A stretch of 64,000 bases of DNA, from positions 930,001 to 994,000 of the forward strand of contig NZ_LR134356.1 of the NCBI RefSeq assembly GCF_900637195.1. The letters are read 5' to 3'. Positions 17,224 to 26,358 of this stretch are shown here, piece after piece. The translations under genes were made by a program, and so were the position numbers. Origin of the DNA: Mycolicibacterium aurum (GTDB lineage Bacteria > Actinomycetota > Actinomycetes > Mycobacteriales > Mycobacteriaceae). Position 1 is the stretch's first letter, and each line of letters begins with the position of its first letter. The notes beneath the pieces are model-generated. The model saw only the letters and a program-made list of their open reading frames with translations, did not search any database and was not told the origin of the DNA.

Positions 17224-18351
17224 TCAGGACAGCGGGAACCGGAGCGCGGCGACCGCCGTACCGTTCCAGATGTCGGCGGTGACCTCGGCCGGACGCACCG
17301 CAACCACGTCGCCGCCCCTGTCGAGCACCATGATCGCGATGCGCGACAGCAGGTCGTACCCGCCGTTGCCGTAGGTCACCCGACCGTTGGCCTCGTTGAA
17401 CCGCCCGATGACGTCCACGGTGAAGTCGTAGACCAGCGTGGAGATCGCCCCGGCAACCGCGGCGCGAGCGATGTCTGCGAGGTCGGTGGCGACCAGCCCA
17501 CGGGCGACGCCGTCGCCGATGGTGTCGACCAGCGCATCGGTGCGGCGTGTGTTGAGCTCCGACAGCGACGCCCGGATGGTGTCGTCGACTTGATCGGGTC
17601 GCAGCGAGTCGGGCGCACCGGGCACCGGAATAATCTCGTGCTTGCTGTCCAGTCCGCGGTAGATGCTCAGTATCGGGTCGGATGCGAACACGAAGAGCGG
17701 TGTGTGCGCGGCAGGATCGACGTGACCCAGCTCGGCCTCGACCGCCTCCGCCACGCGTCTCGCGTACGTCTCCAGCAGCACCTTCTTGCCTTCGTCGCCG
17801 ACGAGCCGGCGCACGTGGTCGCGGTCACGAACGGTCGCCCTGTTGGTCGCGTCGGCGACGTCGGTGGGGTGGTCGCCGAGCAGAGTCATCTCTTCTGCGC
17901 GCGACGTGGCGGTGGCGTGCCAGAGATTCCAGCCGTTGGCCGACAACGTCAGCGCGTACGCTTCCTGCGGTGTGGTGACGGCCCGAACCAACTGGCCGAT
18001 GTCGAAGTACGCCCCCAACTGCGACTGGTTGAGCAGAGCGTTGGGCAGGACGTACACCTCGTGAAAATCGTCGGCGATGAAGATGGCTAGCGAGCGCGAA
18101 AGGCGCAGCCAGACATCGGATTCCGCAATCTTTTCCCATCGCTCACGCAGGCGCTGCTCAACGCCGCGAGGGGTGGCGCGTTCTCGGAGCTCGCGCAACA
18201 TGCGGTCGACAGCGCTCTTGGCGGTCAGCAGGTTGTTGGTGCGTTGATCGGGTCCGGGCAGCGTCTCCACGTAGACCGTGATGGCCATCTCGTGCGGTTC
18301 TCCGAGCCGGCGCAGGTCGTTCGTATCGGGCAGTTGGTATCGCGTCACCAT
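17224..18351 (-). CDS. baeRF11-domain protein (archaeo-eukaryotic release-factor-like)
   Basis: A 375-residue protein matching the bacterial eRF1-like family baeRF11. It has the N-terminal ITVYVETLPGPDQRTNN, SLAIFIADDFHEVYVLP, FDIGQLVRAVTTPQEAYALTL, a central eRF1-domain-2-like core, and the C-terminal AIMVLDRGGDVVAVR segment. Members are predicted to act on stalled ribosomes or to hydrolyse peptidyl-tRNA, but function is unproven. ATG 18351 is preceded by AAAGGAG, a strong ribosome site, so the upstream in-frame codons to 18381 are excluded. Monocistronic. Confidence 0.8.
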   Translation of the reverse strand: MVTRYQLPDTNDLRRLGEPHEMAITVYVETLPGPDQRTNNLLTAKSAVDRMLRELRERATPRGVEQRLRERWEKIAESDVWLRLSRSLAIFIADDFHEVYVLPNALLNQSQLGAYFDIGQLVRAVTTPQEAYALTLSANGWNLWHATATSRAEEMTLLGDHPTDVADATNRATVRDRDHVRRLVGDEGKKVLLETYARRVAEAVEAELGHVDPAAHTPLFVFASDPILSIYRGLDSKHEIIPVPGAPDSLRPDQVDDTIRASLSELNTRRTDALVDTIGDGVARGLVATDLADIARAAVAGAISTLVYDFTVDVIGRFNEANGRVTYGNGGYDLLSRIAIMVLDRGGDVVAVRPAEVTADIWNGTAVAALRFPLS

Positions 18352-18478
18352 GCACTCCTTTGTGTCGGGTGTGCCTTCCACCGTAGGGAAGCCTCCCGTA
18401 TGGAACCGATGACAGCCGCGCGATTGTCGTCAACGCTGTTGCCCAACAGCATAGTTCACTATGAGCGAAACGTGCCGT

Positions 18479-19237
18479 TCAGCCGGCCATGACCATCCGG
18501 AGCAGCGCGGTGAGTCCCAGAGCCACGATCACGACCCGCAGCCAGACCGGGCTCAGCAGACGACCGTACTTGGCGCCCAGCCAGCCGCCGGCCAGCGCGC
18601 CCGCCGCGACGGCGCCGGCCACCGTCCACGCGATGCGGTCGAACGCCACGACCGTGTACGTGATCGCCGCTATCAGGTTGACCGCGCCGACCAGAAGATT
18701 CTTCAGACCGTTGGACATCTGAAGGTCCTGCGCCAAGAGCACCCCCAGCACGCCCATCAACAGAACGCCCTGTGCGGCAGCGAAGTACCCGCCGTAGACA
18801 CCGGCCAGGTATACCGCGACGACCAGCCCGGGACTCACCACCGGCGCTGCGCCGGGACGCCGCCTGGCCACCCACTTCTGCAGCCGCGGTTGCACGACGA
18901 CCAGGCCGAGCGCCGCGACGAGCAGCACCGGAACCACGACCTCGAAGGTGTCGTCGGGCAGCGCCAGGAGCAGGAAGGAGCCCGTCAGCGCGCCTGCGGC
19001 CGACGCCGGCAGCAGGGCCATCACGGTCCGTCGCTGGGCGGCGATCTCCCGCCGATACCCCCACGCGCCGCTGACCCCTCCCGCCACCAGACCGATCGCG
19101 TTGCTCATGGTCGCGACCACCGGCGGATAGCCAAGCGCGATCAGCACGGGGAAGGTCACTAGGGTGCCCGAGCCCACCACGGCGTTGATCCCGCCCGCCG
19201 CCAGCCCTGCCAGGATGACGATCGCGATCTCCAGCAC
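18479..19237 (-). CDS. TauE/SafE family anion exporter
   Basis: A 252-residue polytopic membrane protein with about 7-8 helices and the TauE/SafE N-terminal signature GLAAGGINAVVGSGTLVTFP, plus the internal repeat half GVYGGYFAAAQGVLLMG. The family exports sulphite, sulphoacetate or related anions. It starts at GTG 19237, 3 bases after the stop of the M20 gene, and is the last gene of a seven-gene minus-strand operon. That position supports removal of sulphite or a sulphonated product released by the upstream enzymes (inference). Confidence 0.9.
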   Translation of the reverse strand: MLEIAIVILAGLAAGGINAVVGSGTLVTFPVLIALGYPPVVATMSNAIGLVAGGVSGAWGYRREIAAQRRTVMALLPASAAGALTGSFLLLALPDDTFEVVVPVLLVAALGLVVVQPRLQKWVARRRPGAAPVVSPGLVVAVYLAGVYGGYFAAAQGVLLMGVLGVLLAQDLQMSNGLKNLLVGAVNLIAAITYTVVAFDRIAWTVAGAVAAGALAGGWLGAKYGRLLSPVWLRVVIVALGLTALLRMVMAG

Positions 19238-19240
19238 AGA

Positions 19241-20362
19241 TCAGCCGCACAGCGCCCGGGCGGCCTCGCTGAAGGCAGCCGCCGCCACTCGGCAGTCCGA
19301 GAGGGACACCGCCTCGGCAGTCACCACGCCCGCCCCGAAATCGCGCTTGCCCGGGCCGAACATGACGGTCGGGACCCCCAGTGAGCATCCGTACCCGGCG
19401 TCGAACGCGTTGCGGCTGTACATTGTCGGGAATCTGCCCAGCGCGCTCACCACCGGCGTCGCCGAGTCGACGAGCGCCGGGAACATCGATGCGCCGGCGG
19501 CGACGTCGAGCTCCGGCCACAGTCCGTCGAGATGACGGCGAAGTCCGTCGACCGCCTCGTCGGGACGCTCGCCGGGGAGCAGCCTGCGGTCCACCACGAC
19601 GCGCACGGTCGACGGCAGGGTGTGTGGCGCGATCGGGTCGCACCGGAATTGGTAGGGCGTTGCGGTGGCCGGCCCCAGATCGGGATGCGGCGGTGGCAGT
19701 GGAGTGTCGGACAGCCTGGCCACCACGGCGGCGGCCGGTGGAATCGGGTTGCGGCCGAGCTCGGGCTGACTGGAGTGCGACGACGAACCCCCAACGGTGA
19801 TCTCGACGTCGACGCGTCCCCGGTTGCCCAGGGACACCGCGAGGTTGGTTCCGAATGCCAGAATGGAATGCGCGACCCTGACCTCGAGGTCACCGTAGAT
19901 GCGCCGGGATCCGTCGTGGCTGCTGCGCCCCTCGCAGTTGACCGTCAGCCACACCGCGCGCCGCAGCGACGTCAAGTCCCGCACGGCGGCCAGGGCTGCC
20001 GCCATCGGCCCCTTGTTCTGATTGGCGCCCTGTCCCACCACCGTCGGACCGGACAGGCCCAGCGTCTCCCCGTCGACGACGCGGCCCGCGTGCGGATCGG
20101 CCATCAGATTTCCGTGCTGCGACACGATGTAGGTCTGCAGCAGGAGTCCGTCAGCGGTGTCGGGCCCGAACCGTGCCGCGATGTCACCGCAGGGATGACG
20201 GCGGATCTCGTCGGGCCCGAGCGCGTCGATCAGGGGGAGTACCGCGGAGTCCACGGCGTGGTGCAGCCGGCTGTCGCCGGGCAGGATCTCGGTGGCGCCC
20301 GCGGGTACCGACGTGTCGGTGCCGACGAGCGTGAGCAGCGTGCTCTCCAGGTAGTCCGCCAT
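19241..20362 (-). CDS. M20-family metallopeptidase/amidohydrolase-like protein
   Basis: A 373-residue protein of the M20/M28-type deacylase fold. It has a GQGANQNKGPMAAALAA segment in place of the usual metal-site G-x-x-D-x-K/G-x-x, a dimerisation-domain-like strand VDVEITVGGSSSHSSQPELG, and a C-terminal region with PTVMFGPGKRDFGAG. In classic M20 enzymes the metal ligands are His-Asp-Glu-Asp/Glu-His; here VVGQGANQNKG lacks the usual Asp, so catalysis may be changed. The family cleaves N-acyl or peptide bonds. The start overlaps the LLM stop by one base (TGATG). Confidence 0.8.
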   Translation of the reverse strand: MADYLESTLLTLVGTDTSVPAGATEILPGDSRLHHAVDSAVLPLIDALGPDEIRRHPCGDIAARFGPDTADGLLLQTYIVSQHGNLMADPHAGRVVDGETLGLSGPTVVGQGANQNKGPMAAALAAVRDLTSLRRAVWLTVNCEGRSSHDGSRRIYGDLEVRVAHSILAFGTNLAVSLGNRGRVDVEITVGGSSSHSSQPELGRNPIPPAAAVVARLSDTPLPPPHPDLGPATATPYQFRCDPIAPHTLPSTVRVVVDRRLLPGERPDEAVDGLRRHLDGLWPELDVAAGASMFPALVDSATPVVSALGRFPTMYSRNAFDAGYGCSLGVPTVMFGPGKRDFGAGVVTAEAVSLSDCRVAAAAFSEAARALCG

Positions 20363-21369
20363 CAACAGGCGGGCACCGGACCGCGGCGACGTTGCAGCTC
20401 GGGAAGCAACGTCTGCTCGGCCAGCGCCATCTGCTGCGGCTGATCGAATGACGCGAACCGCAGGATCGGGAGGTCCAGACCCCGCTCGAGGTACTGGTCG
20501 ATTCGTGCGAGCACATCGTCGGGAGTGCCGAAAGCTCCCCAACGGTCCAGGATCTCGTCGCTGCTGTCCATCGAGTAGTAGGTGTCGAGAAACCGTTTGC
20601 CCTCCGCCCGTGCCGCGGCCCGGTCATCGCCCAGGTTGATCATCAGGTGCGCCGACGACGTCATCGCCGACGCATCGCGCCCGGCGGCGTCCGCGGCGGT
20701 ACGGATCTCATCCCACTTGCGGCCGAACTCCTCGGGTGTCGTCACCGCCGTCTGCCAGCCGTCGGCCAGGGTGGCGACGCGCTCGATCGCGGCGCGGTAC
20801 CGGCGTTCGGGCATGCGGGCGGGGTCGGGGTTGCTCGCAATCCAGATGGGGCAGGGGTCCTGAATGGGCTTGGGTTCCAACGAGACTTCGGGAAACGACC
20901 AGAACTGGCCGTCCCACGACGTCGGGCCGTTCCACAGGGCACGCACCAGCCGGATGCCCTCTTCGAGACGCGGTACGCGCTCGCGGCTGGTGATGCCCGC
21001 CGCTGTCAGCTCGGCAGCGGCGTTGCCCCCGCTGCGTTCGGTCGTCGCACCCAGGCACACCGCGAGCAGTGCGCGCCCGCCCGAGAGCACATCGAGGCTG
21101 GCCCACTGTGCGGCGAAGACCACGGGCTGGCGGAGCGGGAACGTGGCCAGGCAGCACACCCCGAGCTTGACCCGCTCGGTGCGGGAGCTGATGGCGGCCA
21201 GGCTGGCGACCGCCTCCACCCTGGGCTTGGCGATGAGGCCGTCTCCGACCCAGACCGAATCGAAGAACTCACCTTTGTCGGCGAACTCGGCCAGCTCCAG
21301 CATCTCCGAGACACTGATGGCGCCGAACAGGATCCCGCGGTTGGGCAGGCTGAGGCCGATCCCCTTCAT
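20362..21369 (-). CDS. LLM-class flavin-dependent oxidoreductase
   Basis: A 335-residue luciferase-like TIM barrel. The N-terminus MKGIGLSLPNRG is followed by SVWVGDGLIAKPRVEAVASL, ERVKLGVCCLATFPLRQPVV and DVLSGGRALLAVCLGA, matching the bacterial luciferase-like family. Cofactor FMNH2 or F420 cannot be settled from sequence. The enzyme would oxygenate or oxidise a small organic molecule. It is fifth in an operon after ABC transporter and gamma-glutamyltransferase genes. Its position before a TauE/SafE exporter fits a desulphonating or N-oxidising role (inference). Confidence 0.88.
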   Translation of the reverse strand: MKGIGLSLPNRGILFGAISVSEMLELAEFADKGEFFDSVWVGDGLIAKPRVEAVASLAAISSRTERVKLGVCCLATFPLRQPVVFAAQWASLDVLSGGRALLAVCLGATTERSGGNAAAELTAAGITSRERVPRLEEGIRLVRALWNGPTSWDGQFWSFPEVSLEPKPIQDPCPIWIASNPDPARMPERRYRAAIERVATLADGWQTAVTTPEEFGRKWDEIRTAADAAGRDASAMTSSAHLMINLGDDRAAARAEGKRFLDTYYSMDSSDEILDRWGAFGTPDDVLARIDQYLERGLDLPILRFASFDQPQQMALAEQTLLPELQRRRGPVPAC

Positions 21370-21387
21370 GATGCTCCTCCGTAGTGG

Positions 21388-22923
21388 TCAGCAGACACCG
21401 ACGTAGCCGTCCTTGCGCCGGTCGGAGCCGCCCGTCAGTCCGGTGTCGGTGCGCAGGATCATCTGTGCACCGCCGCATTCGAATCGCGGCAGCTCGGTGA
21501 ACAGGTGCCCACGGCGGGCGAGTTCGGCTGCCGAGACATCGTCAAATCCCGCCTCCAGCCCGATCGTCCGGCCCTGCATGACGCGGAACCGCGGCGCGTC
21601 GACGGCCTGCTGGGCCGTCATGCCGCGGTCGATCACGTTGCGCAGGATCTGCAGCTGTCCCTGGGGTTGCATGAACCCGCCGACCACGCCGAGGCAGCCC
21701 CGGAACCCGGTCCCGTCACCCAGCATTGCCGGGATGATGGTGTGGTAGGGGCGCTTACCGCCCTCCGGGCGGTTGGGGTGGCCGTCGCGCAGTGTGAAAC
21801 CGTTGCCGCGATTGTGCAGCAGAACGCCGCTTCCTGGCGCCATCACCCCGGAACCGAAACTCTCGTAGAGGCTCTGGATGAGGGAGCAGGCCGCACCCTC
21901 CCGGTCCACCACGCACACGTACACCGTGTCCGACGGCACGCCGGGCGCTCTCGCGTCCGACGCCTCCGGACCGATCTGGTCGCGCAGCTTCGACAGCCGG
22001 TCTTCCTCCAGTAGGTCCGCCACCGGTACGGGACCGAAATGCGGATCGGCGACGTGGTCGGCGGCGTCGCCGAACGCAATCTTGAGGCACTCGATCAGGT
22101 GATGATCGGCCTCGCCCTGAGAGGTCAGCGGCAGATCCTGGTAGAGACGGGCCGCCTCCAGAACCACGACACCCTGTCCCGGCGGCGGCATTTCGTAAAT
22201 GTCGAGGCCGCGGAACTGGGCCGAGATCGGCGTGGACCATTCCGGGCCGCCCCAGCCGCTGAGATCGGATGCGCTCAGCGGCCCGCCCAGTTGCTGGACC
22301 GCGTCGACGAACCCGGCGGCGATGGCCCCCGTGTAGAACGGCTCGTGGCCGTCGTTGACGTAGCTCTCCAGTGCGTCGGCGAGCCCTGGGTTGACGAATG
22401 TCTCGCCCGCCTGCGGTACCTGACCGCCCGGCAGGAACACCTCCGCGGCAGCGGGATTGCGGCGTAACTTGTCCGCGCCGAGTTGCCATTCCTCGGCGAT
22501 GATGGGGGCCACGGTGAAGCCCGCGCGCGCCGTCTCGATGGCAGGGTGCAGGAGACGCCGGCTGCCCAGGCGGCCGTATCGATCGAGCAGTGCGGTCCAT
22601 CCCCAGGTGGCGCCGGGGACGGTGACGGTCCACGGCCCGTCGGGCGGCATGGCGTCGAATCCCTGCTCCCGCAGCGCCTGTACGGTCATGCCGCCGGGTG
22701 CACCTCCTGCCGCGGCCAGCCCGACCGGTTCGTCGGCGCCCGGCTCCCAATACAGCGCGAACAGGTCGCCGCCCACGCCGGTCGACCGCGGGTCGACGAC
22801 GGTGAGCATCGCCGCCGCCGCGACCGCAGCGTCGGCCGCTGTGCCACCCTCGTCGAGGACGGCGACCGCGGCGTCGACGGCGAGCGGATGGCTGGCGGCG
22901 ACCATGCCCGTGCCCTGGGTCAT
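21388..22923 (-). CDS. gamma-glutamyltransferase family protein
   Basis: A 511-residue Ntn-hydrolase of the GGT family. The N-terminal ASHPLAVDAAVAVLDEGG and GVGGDLFALYW, and C-terminal GGFMQPQGQLQILRNVID are family hallmarks. The expected self-processing nucleophile is Thr333 in SDTVYVCVVD. It starts directly at MTQGTG with no signal peptide, so unlike exported GGTs it is probably cytoplasmic, which suits hydrolysis of an imported gamma-glutamyl or amide compound. The start overlaps the binding-protein stop as ATGA. Confidence 0.9.
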   Translation of the reverse strand: MTQGTGMVAASHPLAVDAAVAVLDEGGTAADAAVAAAAMLTVVDPRSTGVGGDLFALYWEPGADEPVGLAAAGGAPGGMTVQALREQGFDAMPPDGPWTVTVPGATWGWTALLDRYGRLGSRRLLHPAIETARAGFTVAPIIAEEWQLGADKLRRNPAAAEVFLPGGQVPQAGETFVNPGLADALESYVNDGHEPFYTGAIAAGFVDAVQQLGGPLSASDLSGWGGPEWSTPISAQFRGLDIYEMPPPGQGVVVLEAARLYQDLPLTSQGEADHHLIECLKIAFGDAADHVADPHFGPVPVADLLEEDRLSKLRDQIGPEASDARAPGVPSDTVYVCVVDREGAACSLIQSLYESFGSGVMAPGSGVLLHNRGNGFTLRDGHPNRPEGGKRPYHTIIPAMLGDGTGFRGCLGVVGGFMQPQGQLQILRNVIDRGMTAQQAVDAPRFRVMQGRTIGLEAGFDDVSAAELARRGHLFTELPRFECGGAQMILRTDTGLTGGSDRRKDGYVGVC

Positions 22924-23909
22924 TTGGCGCCGGACACTTCGTTGATCACGTCGAAGTCGACCATTGAGGGATCGGCGGGTTGGTTGTACTCACCGAGTGA
23001 CTGGAAGAACGCGTCCATACCGGCCCAGCTTTCTGCAGACAACGGTGCGGTGCCGGCCTTCGGGTAGAACGACGCCTCGCTGTAGTACTGATAGATCTGG
23101 GGCAGGAAGTCCTCACGTACGTCGGGCAGTTGCTCCTTGACGGCGGCGGTCCACGCGGCCTCGTCCTGGTAGAACTCGTCGTAGGCGGTCTGCACATTTG
23201 TCAGGAAGTCGACGACCCGGTCCCGATTGGACTCAAGGAACGTGCCGGAGGTGACCCAGACGGTGTTGAACGCGCTGGCGCTGTCACCCTTGAGGTCGCT
23301 CCAGTCCCCGAGGACGGTGAACTCGCCCTCGTCCTGGAGTGTCAGTACGTCGCCGAATTCCAGTGCGGTGGCGTCGATCTGCTGACCGAGCATGGCCGCG
23401 GCCCGATTGGGTGACTCCGGCAGCACACTCCAGTTGATCTGGTTCTCCAGATCGGGACCGGTCTGCCGGGCGAGTTCGCGCGGCAGGGTCTCGGTGGGCG
23501 AACCAGGTCCGTGATAGGCGACGCGGGCGCCGGCGAGGTCACCGATGTTTTGGTACTGCGACTGCGCGACGAGCACGAACTCGGGGATGACCTGGCTGAC
23601 GTAGACGATCTTGACGTCGATGCCGCTCTGCGCTGCCTTGATGGCCGACGCGCCGTCCATGTTGCCGATGTCGAAGTTGCCGTTCTGCAAACCGGCGACG
23701 ACGGCGCTGTCCTCGTTGAGCGCGGTGATCTCGGCGCCGGCCTTCTGCGCACCGAGGTAGTCGGCGATGTCCGCGGGGTCGAGGTCCGAGGCGAACGCCA
23801 CCTTCAGCGGCGCTGTCGAGTTGTCCTGCGAGCCTTCGCTGCCCGACGAACAGCCCGCGAGGGCCAGCGCGGCCACGGCCACCACCGCGCCGATACGTGT
23901 GAACTTCAT
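22920..23909 (-). CDS. ABC transporter substrate-binding lipoprotein (NMT1/TauA-like)
   Basis: A 329-residue lipoprotein with signal peptide and lipobox LALAGCSS (Cys20). The mature part is an NMT1/TauA-like periplasmic-binding protein of type II: LKVAFASDLDPADIADYLGAQ, VVAGLQNGNFDIGNMDGASA and VAYHGPGSPTETLPREL. The family binds nitrate, taurine, aliphatic sulphonates or thiamine precursors. It is third in the operon after ATPase and permease, and its 3' end overlaps the GGT-like gene. Confidence 0.9.
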   Translation of the reverse strand: MKFTRIGAVVAVAALALAGCSSGSEGSQDNSTAPLKVAFASDLDPADIADYLGAQKAGAEITALNEDSAVVAGLQNGNFDIGNMDGASAIKAAQSGIDVKIVYVSQVIPEFVLVAQSQYQNIGDLAGARVAYHGPGSPTETLPRELARQTGPDLENQINWSVLPESPNRAAAMLGQQIDATALEFGDVLTLQDEGEFTVLGDWSDLKGDSASAFNTVWVTSGTFLESNRDRVVDFLTNVQTAYDEFYQDEAAWTAAVKEQLPDVREDFLPQIYQYYSEASFYPKAGTAPLSAESWAGMDAFFQSLGEYNQPADPSMVDFDVINEVSGAK

Positions 23910-23937
23910 GATGTTCCCTTCTGGTCGACTGACTCTG

Positions 23938-24750
23938 TTAAGCGTGGATGCCGCGGTGCCACGGCATGAGACGGCGTTCGAGGACCTGCACCGCGGCCGC
24001 GAGTGTCACGCCGAGCAGTGCGAGCACGATGACCCCGACGAACACTTTGTCCGTGCGGTAGTAGTTGGCGGCGGTGCTGATAAGTCCTCCGAGCCCGGTG
24101 ACGGCGAACAGCAGCTCGGCGACGACCATGCCCTTGACGGCGCGCGAGATGCCCATCCGGAGCCCGGCGAAGATGTAGGGCAGCGAGGCGTAGGACACCA
24201 CCTTGGTGAACAGCTGAAAGCGGCTGGCGCCGAATGCTCGTGCCGCGTCGACCAGGTTGCGGTCGACGTTGCGCACCCCGGTGTAGGTGCTGATGAGGAT
24301 CTCGAATACGCAGAACAGGAAGACGGTGACGGTGCGCGCCGTGAATCCCAGACCGAACCAGATGATGAACATCGGGACCAGTGCCGCGGTCGGTACCACG
24401 TAGAGCGCCGATACGAAAGGATTGAGCGTGCGACCGGCCGGCCCGTACCAGCCCATGAAGAAACCGACGGCGATTCCGACCACGATCGCCAGGCAGAAGC
24501 CCACCAGTAGTGAACTGAGACTGTCCAGCACGGCACGCAGGAGCTCGCCGGTCTCCCACATCTCCCAGAAGGCACCCGGCAGCTTCGAGGGCGGCGCGAG
24601 GAAGAAGTCTCCGACGATCCGTCCCGCGATCTCCCAGACTGTCAGGACCACCACGACGAGGACCACCTGAACCAGGCGTTCCCAGTTGAAGACTTTGCGC
24701 TGCACCAGTTGTGCGGTGGTGATTCGTTCGCGCTCGATGACTGCAGGCAT
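23938..24750 (-). CDS. ABC transporter permease (TauC/SsuC type)
   Basis: A 270-residue inner-membrane permease with six predicted helices. The EAA loop contains DAARAFGASRFQLFTKVVSYASLP followed by YIFAGLRMGISRAVKGMVVAELL, as in TauC/SsuC permeases. It pairs with the ATPase at 24778 (27-base gap) and the lipoprotein at 22920. It would import a sulphonate- or amide-like compound. Confidence 0.92.
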   Translation of the reverse strand: MPAVIERERITTAQLVQRKVFNWERLVQVVLVVVVLTVWEIAGRIVGDFFLAPPSKLPGAFWEMWETGELLRAVLDSLSSLLVGFCLAIVVGIAVGFFMGWYGPAGRTLNPFVSALYVVPTAALVPMFIIWFGLGFTARTVTVFLFCVFEILISTYTGVRNVDRNLVDAARAFGASRFQLFTKVVSYASLPYIFAGLRMGISRAVKGMVVAELLFAVTGLGGLISTAANYYRTDKVFVGVIVLALLGVTLAAAVQVLERRLMPWHRGIHA

Positions 24751-24777
24751 GCTTGTCCGATCGGGTGAAGGGGAGGG

Positions 24778-25566
24778 TTACAGGAGTTCTTCCAGGCGGG
24801 TGCGCAGTGCGCGGGCCGCGGGGTCGTTGATCAGCTCGGTGCGAGACCGCGGACGGTCGATCGGGACATCGACGTCGGCGCGTACCTTGCCGTCCGACAT
24901 CACCACGACGCGGTCCGACAGCAGCATCGCCTCTTCGATCGAGTGCGTCACGAACAGCACCGACCGCTTCTCCTGGCTCCAGATGCGCATCAACTCGGTT
25001 TGCATGTGCTGGCGGGTAATCGCGTCGAGCGCGCCGAACGGCTCGTCCATGAGCAGCACCTGCGGCTCGAGCGCCAGCGCGCGGGCTATCCCGACGCGTT
25101 GCTGCATACCGCCGGACAGCTCACCCGGGTAGTGATCGAAAAACCCGGCGAGTCCGACCAATTCGAGGTACTTATCGGCGCGGGGGCGGCGCTCGGCGCG
25201 CGGGATGCCGGCGAACTGCAGCGATTCGATGATGTTCTGCCGCACGGTGCGCCACGGCAACAGCGACGGCTGTTGGAACACGACGCCGCGGTCGGTGCCG
25301 GTGCCGGTGACCGTCTTACCGTTGACCTCGACACGACCGGCCGACGCAGGAAGCAGTCCGGCGATCACCTTGAGCACCGTGGTCTTCCCGCAGCCGGACG
25401 GACCAACCAGGGACACGAACTCCTCCGGGCGGACGGCGAGGTCGACACCGCTCAGCGCATAGGTGCGGACGATCTCCCGCCCACTGATCCGTTCGTAGAC
25501 CTTGGTCAGGCCCGCGATCGTGATGGCGTCTGTCGCGACGGAGGACTCCACGGTCGCCGGTGCCAT
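24778..25566 (-). CDS. ABC transporter ATP-binding protein (TauB/SsuB type)
   Basis: A 262-residue ATPase. Walker A is GPSGCGKTTVLK, followed by Q-loop VFQQPSLLPWR, signature LSGGMQQRVGIARAL, Walker B VLLMDEPFGALD and switch His in VLFVTHSIEEAMLLSDRVVV. This is the nitrate/taurine/sulphonate group. First gene of the seven-gene operon running to 18479. The start lies 20 bases from a TTGTATACAG palindrome, the likely GntR operator. Confidence 0.94.
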   Translation of the reverse strand: MAPATVESSVATDAITIAGLTKVYERISGREIVRTYALSGVDLAVRPEEFVSLVGPSGCGKTTVLKVIAGLLPASAGRVEVNGKTVTGTGTDRGVVFQQPSLLPWRTVRQNIIESLQFAGIPRAERRPRADKYLELVGLAGFFDHYPGELSGGMQQRVGIARALALEPQVLLMDEPFGALDAITRQHMQTELMRIWSQEKRSVLFVTHSIEEAMLLSDRVVVMSDGKVRADVDVPIDRPRSRTELINDPAARALRTRLEELL

Positions 25567-25585
25567 ACCAGCTCCTCTCGGTATG

Positions 25586-25595
25586 TTGTATACAG
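25586..25595. promoter_or_regulatory. probable GntR operator, copy 1 (TTGTATACAG)
   Basis: TTGTATACAG, centred on the palindrome TGTATACA, lies 20 bases before the ATP-binding protein start. An inverse copy is found 19 bases before the isochorismatase-like gene. FCD-type GntR regulators commonly bind GTATAC-centred palindromes, and the gntR gene lies between the two sites. These two are the only intergenic GTATAC cores I noticed in the window; the others lie inside genes. Confidence 0.65.
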
Positions 25596-25665
25596 AGAGT
25601 GGACCACCGGAGTGTTTCCTGAGTATTTCGTGCGAGTTTACTGTGTGCGTCTAATGTCGTCGGCG

Positions 25666-26358
25666 TCAGGCGGTTGCGGTCTCGGCTGCCGCCCGGCTGC
25701 GGTACATGTCGGCGGTGGCCATCGTGTGGGCCCGCATCAAGGTGGACGCGTGCGCAGCATCCCGGGCTCGCAGCGCGTCGATGATGCGCCGGTGCTCGTT
25801 CCACGACGCCATGCCGCGCACATCGGCAACCGACGAAAAATACCAGCGGACACGCTTTTTCATCATGGAGAGGGTGGAGTGCAGCATGCCGTTGCCCGAC
25901 CACTCGCTGATCCGGTCGTGAAAGGCCGAGTTGGCCGACACGATCCCCTGCACGTCGCCCGACTCGACTGCGCTGACCCCCTCGCGCCAGATCTCCTCAA
26001 GGACGTCGAGCTGCTCGGCGGTGACCCGGCTGGCGGCACGTTCGGCGGCGTAGGACTCCAGCAGCGTCCGCATGTCGAAGAAGTCGTCGATCTCGTCAGG
26101 AGTGGGGGCGTGCACGTAGGCTCCGGTGCGGGGGTGGATGTCCACCCAGCCGGTACGGGCCAGCATGGTCAACGCTTCTCGGACGGGGTTGCGACTCACG
26201 CCCAGCGCGGCGGCGAGCTCGTTCTCCAGCAGGCGCTCTCCGGGCTGCAGCACCCGCCGCACGATCAGGTCCTCGAGCGTCGAGTAGACGCGTTCGCGCA
26301 GTACCGGGCCCTGCTGGATGGCCGGAATCGACTGTGAAGCAGTCTCACTGGCTGCCAA
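25666..26358 (-). CDS. GntR family (FadR/FCD) transcriptional regulator
   Basis: A 230-residue regulator. The N-terminal winged helix has LRERVYSTLEDLIVRRVLQP, GERLLENELAAALGVSRNP and VREALTMLARTGWV. The FCD ligand domain has DFFDMRTLLESYAAERAA, NSAFHDRISEWSGN and the Asp/His residues that bind a metal in this domain. It starts at TTG 26358 behind GGAGGAGG (strong ribosome site, 6 bases away) and overlaps the isochorismatase-like gene by 14 bases. Likely an effector-responsive repressor of itself and of the ABC operon, through the two TTGTATACAG sites (inference). Confidence 0.9.
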   Translation of the reverse strand: MAASETASQSIPAIQQGPVLRERVYSTLEDLIVRRVLQPGERLLENELAAALGVSRNPVREALTMLARTGWVDIHPRTGAYVHAPTPDEIDDFFDMRTLLESYAAERAASRVTAEQLDVLEEIWREGVSAVESGDVQGIVSANSAFHDRISEWSGNGMLHSTLSMMKKRVRWYFSSVADVRGMASWNEHRRIIDALRARDAAHASTLMRAHTMATADMYRSRAAAETATA

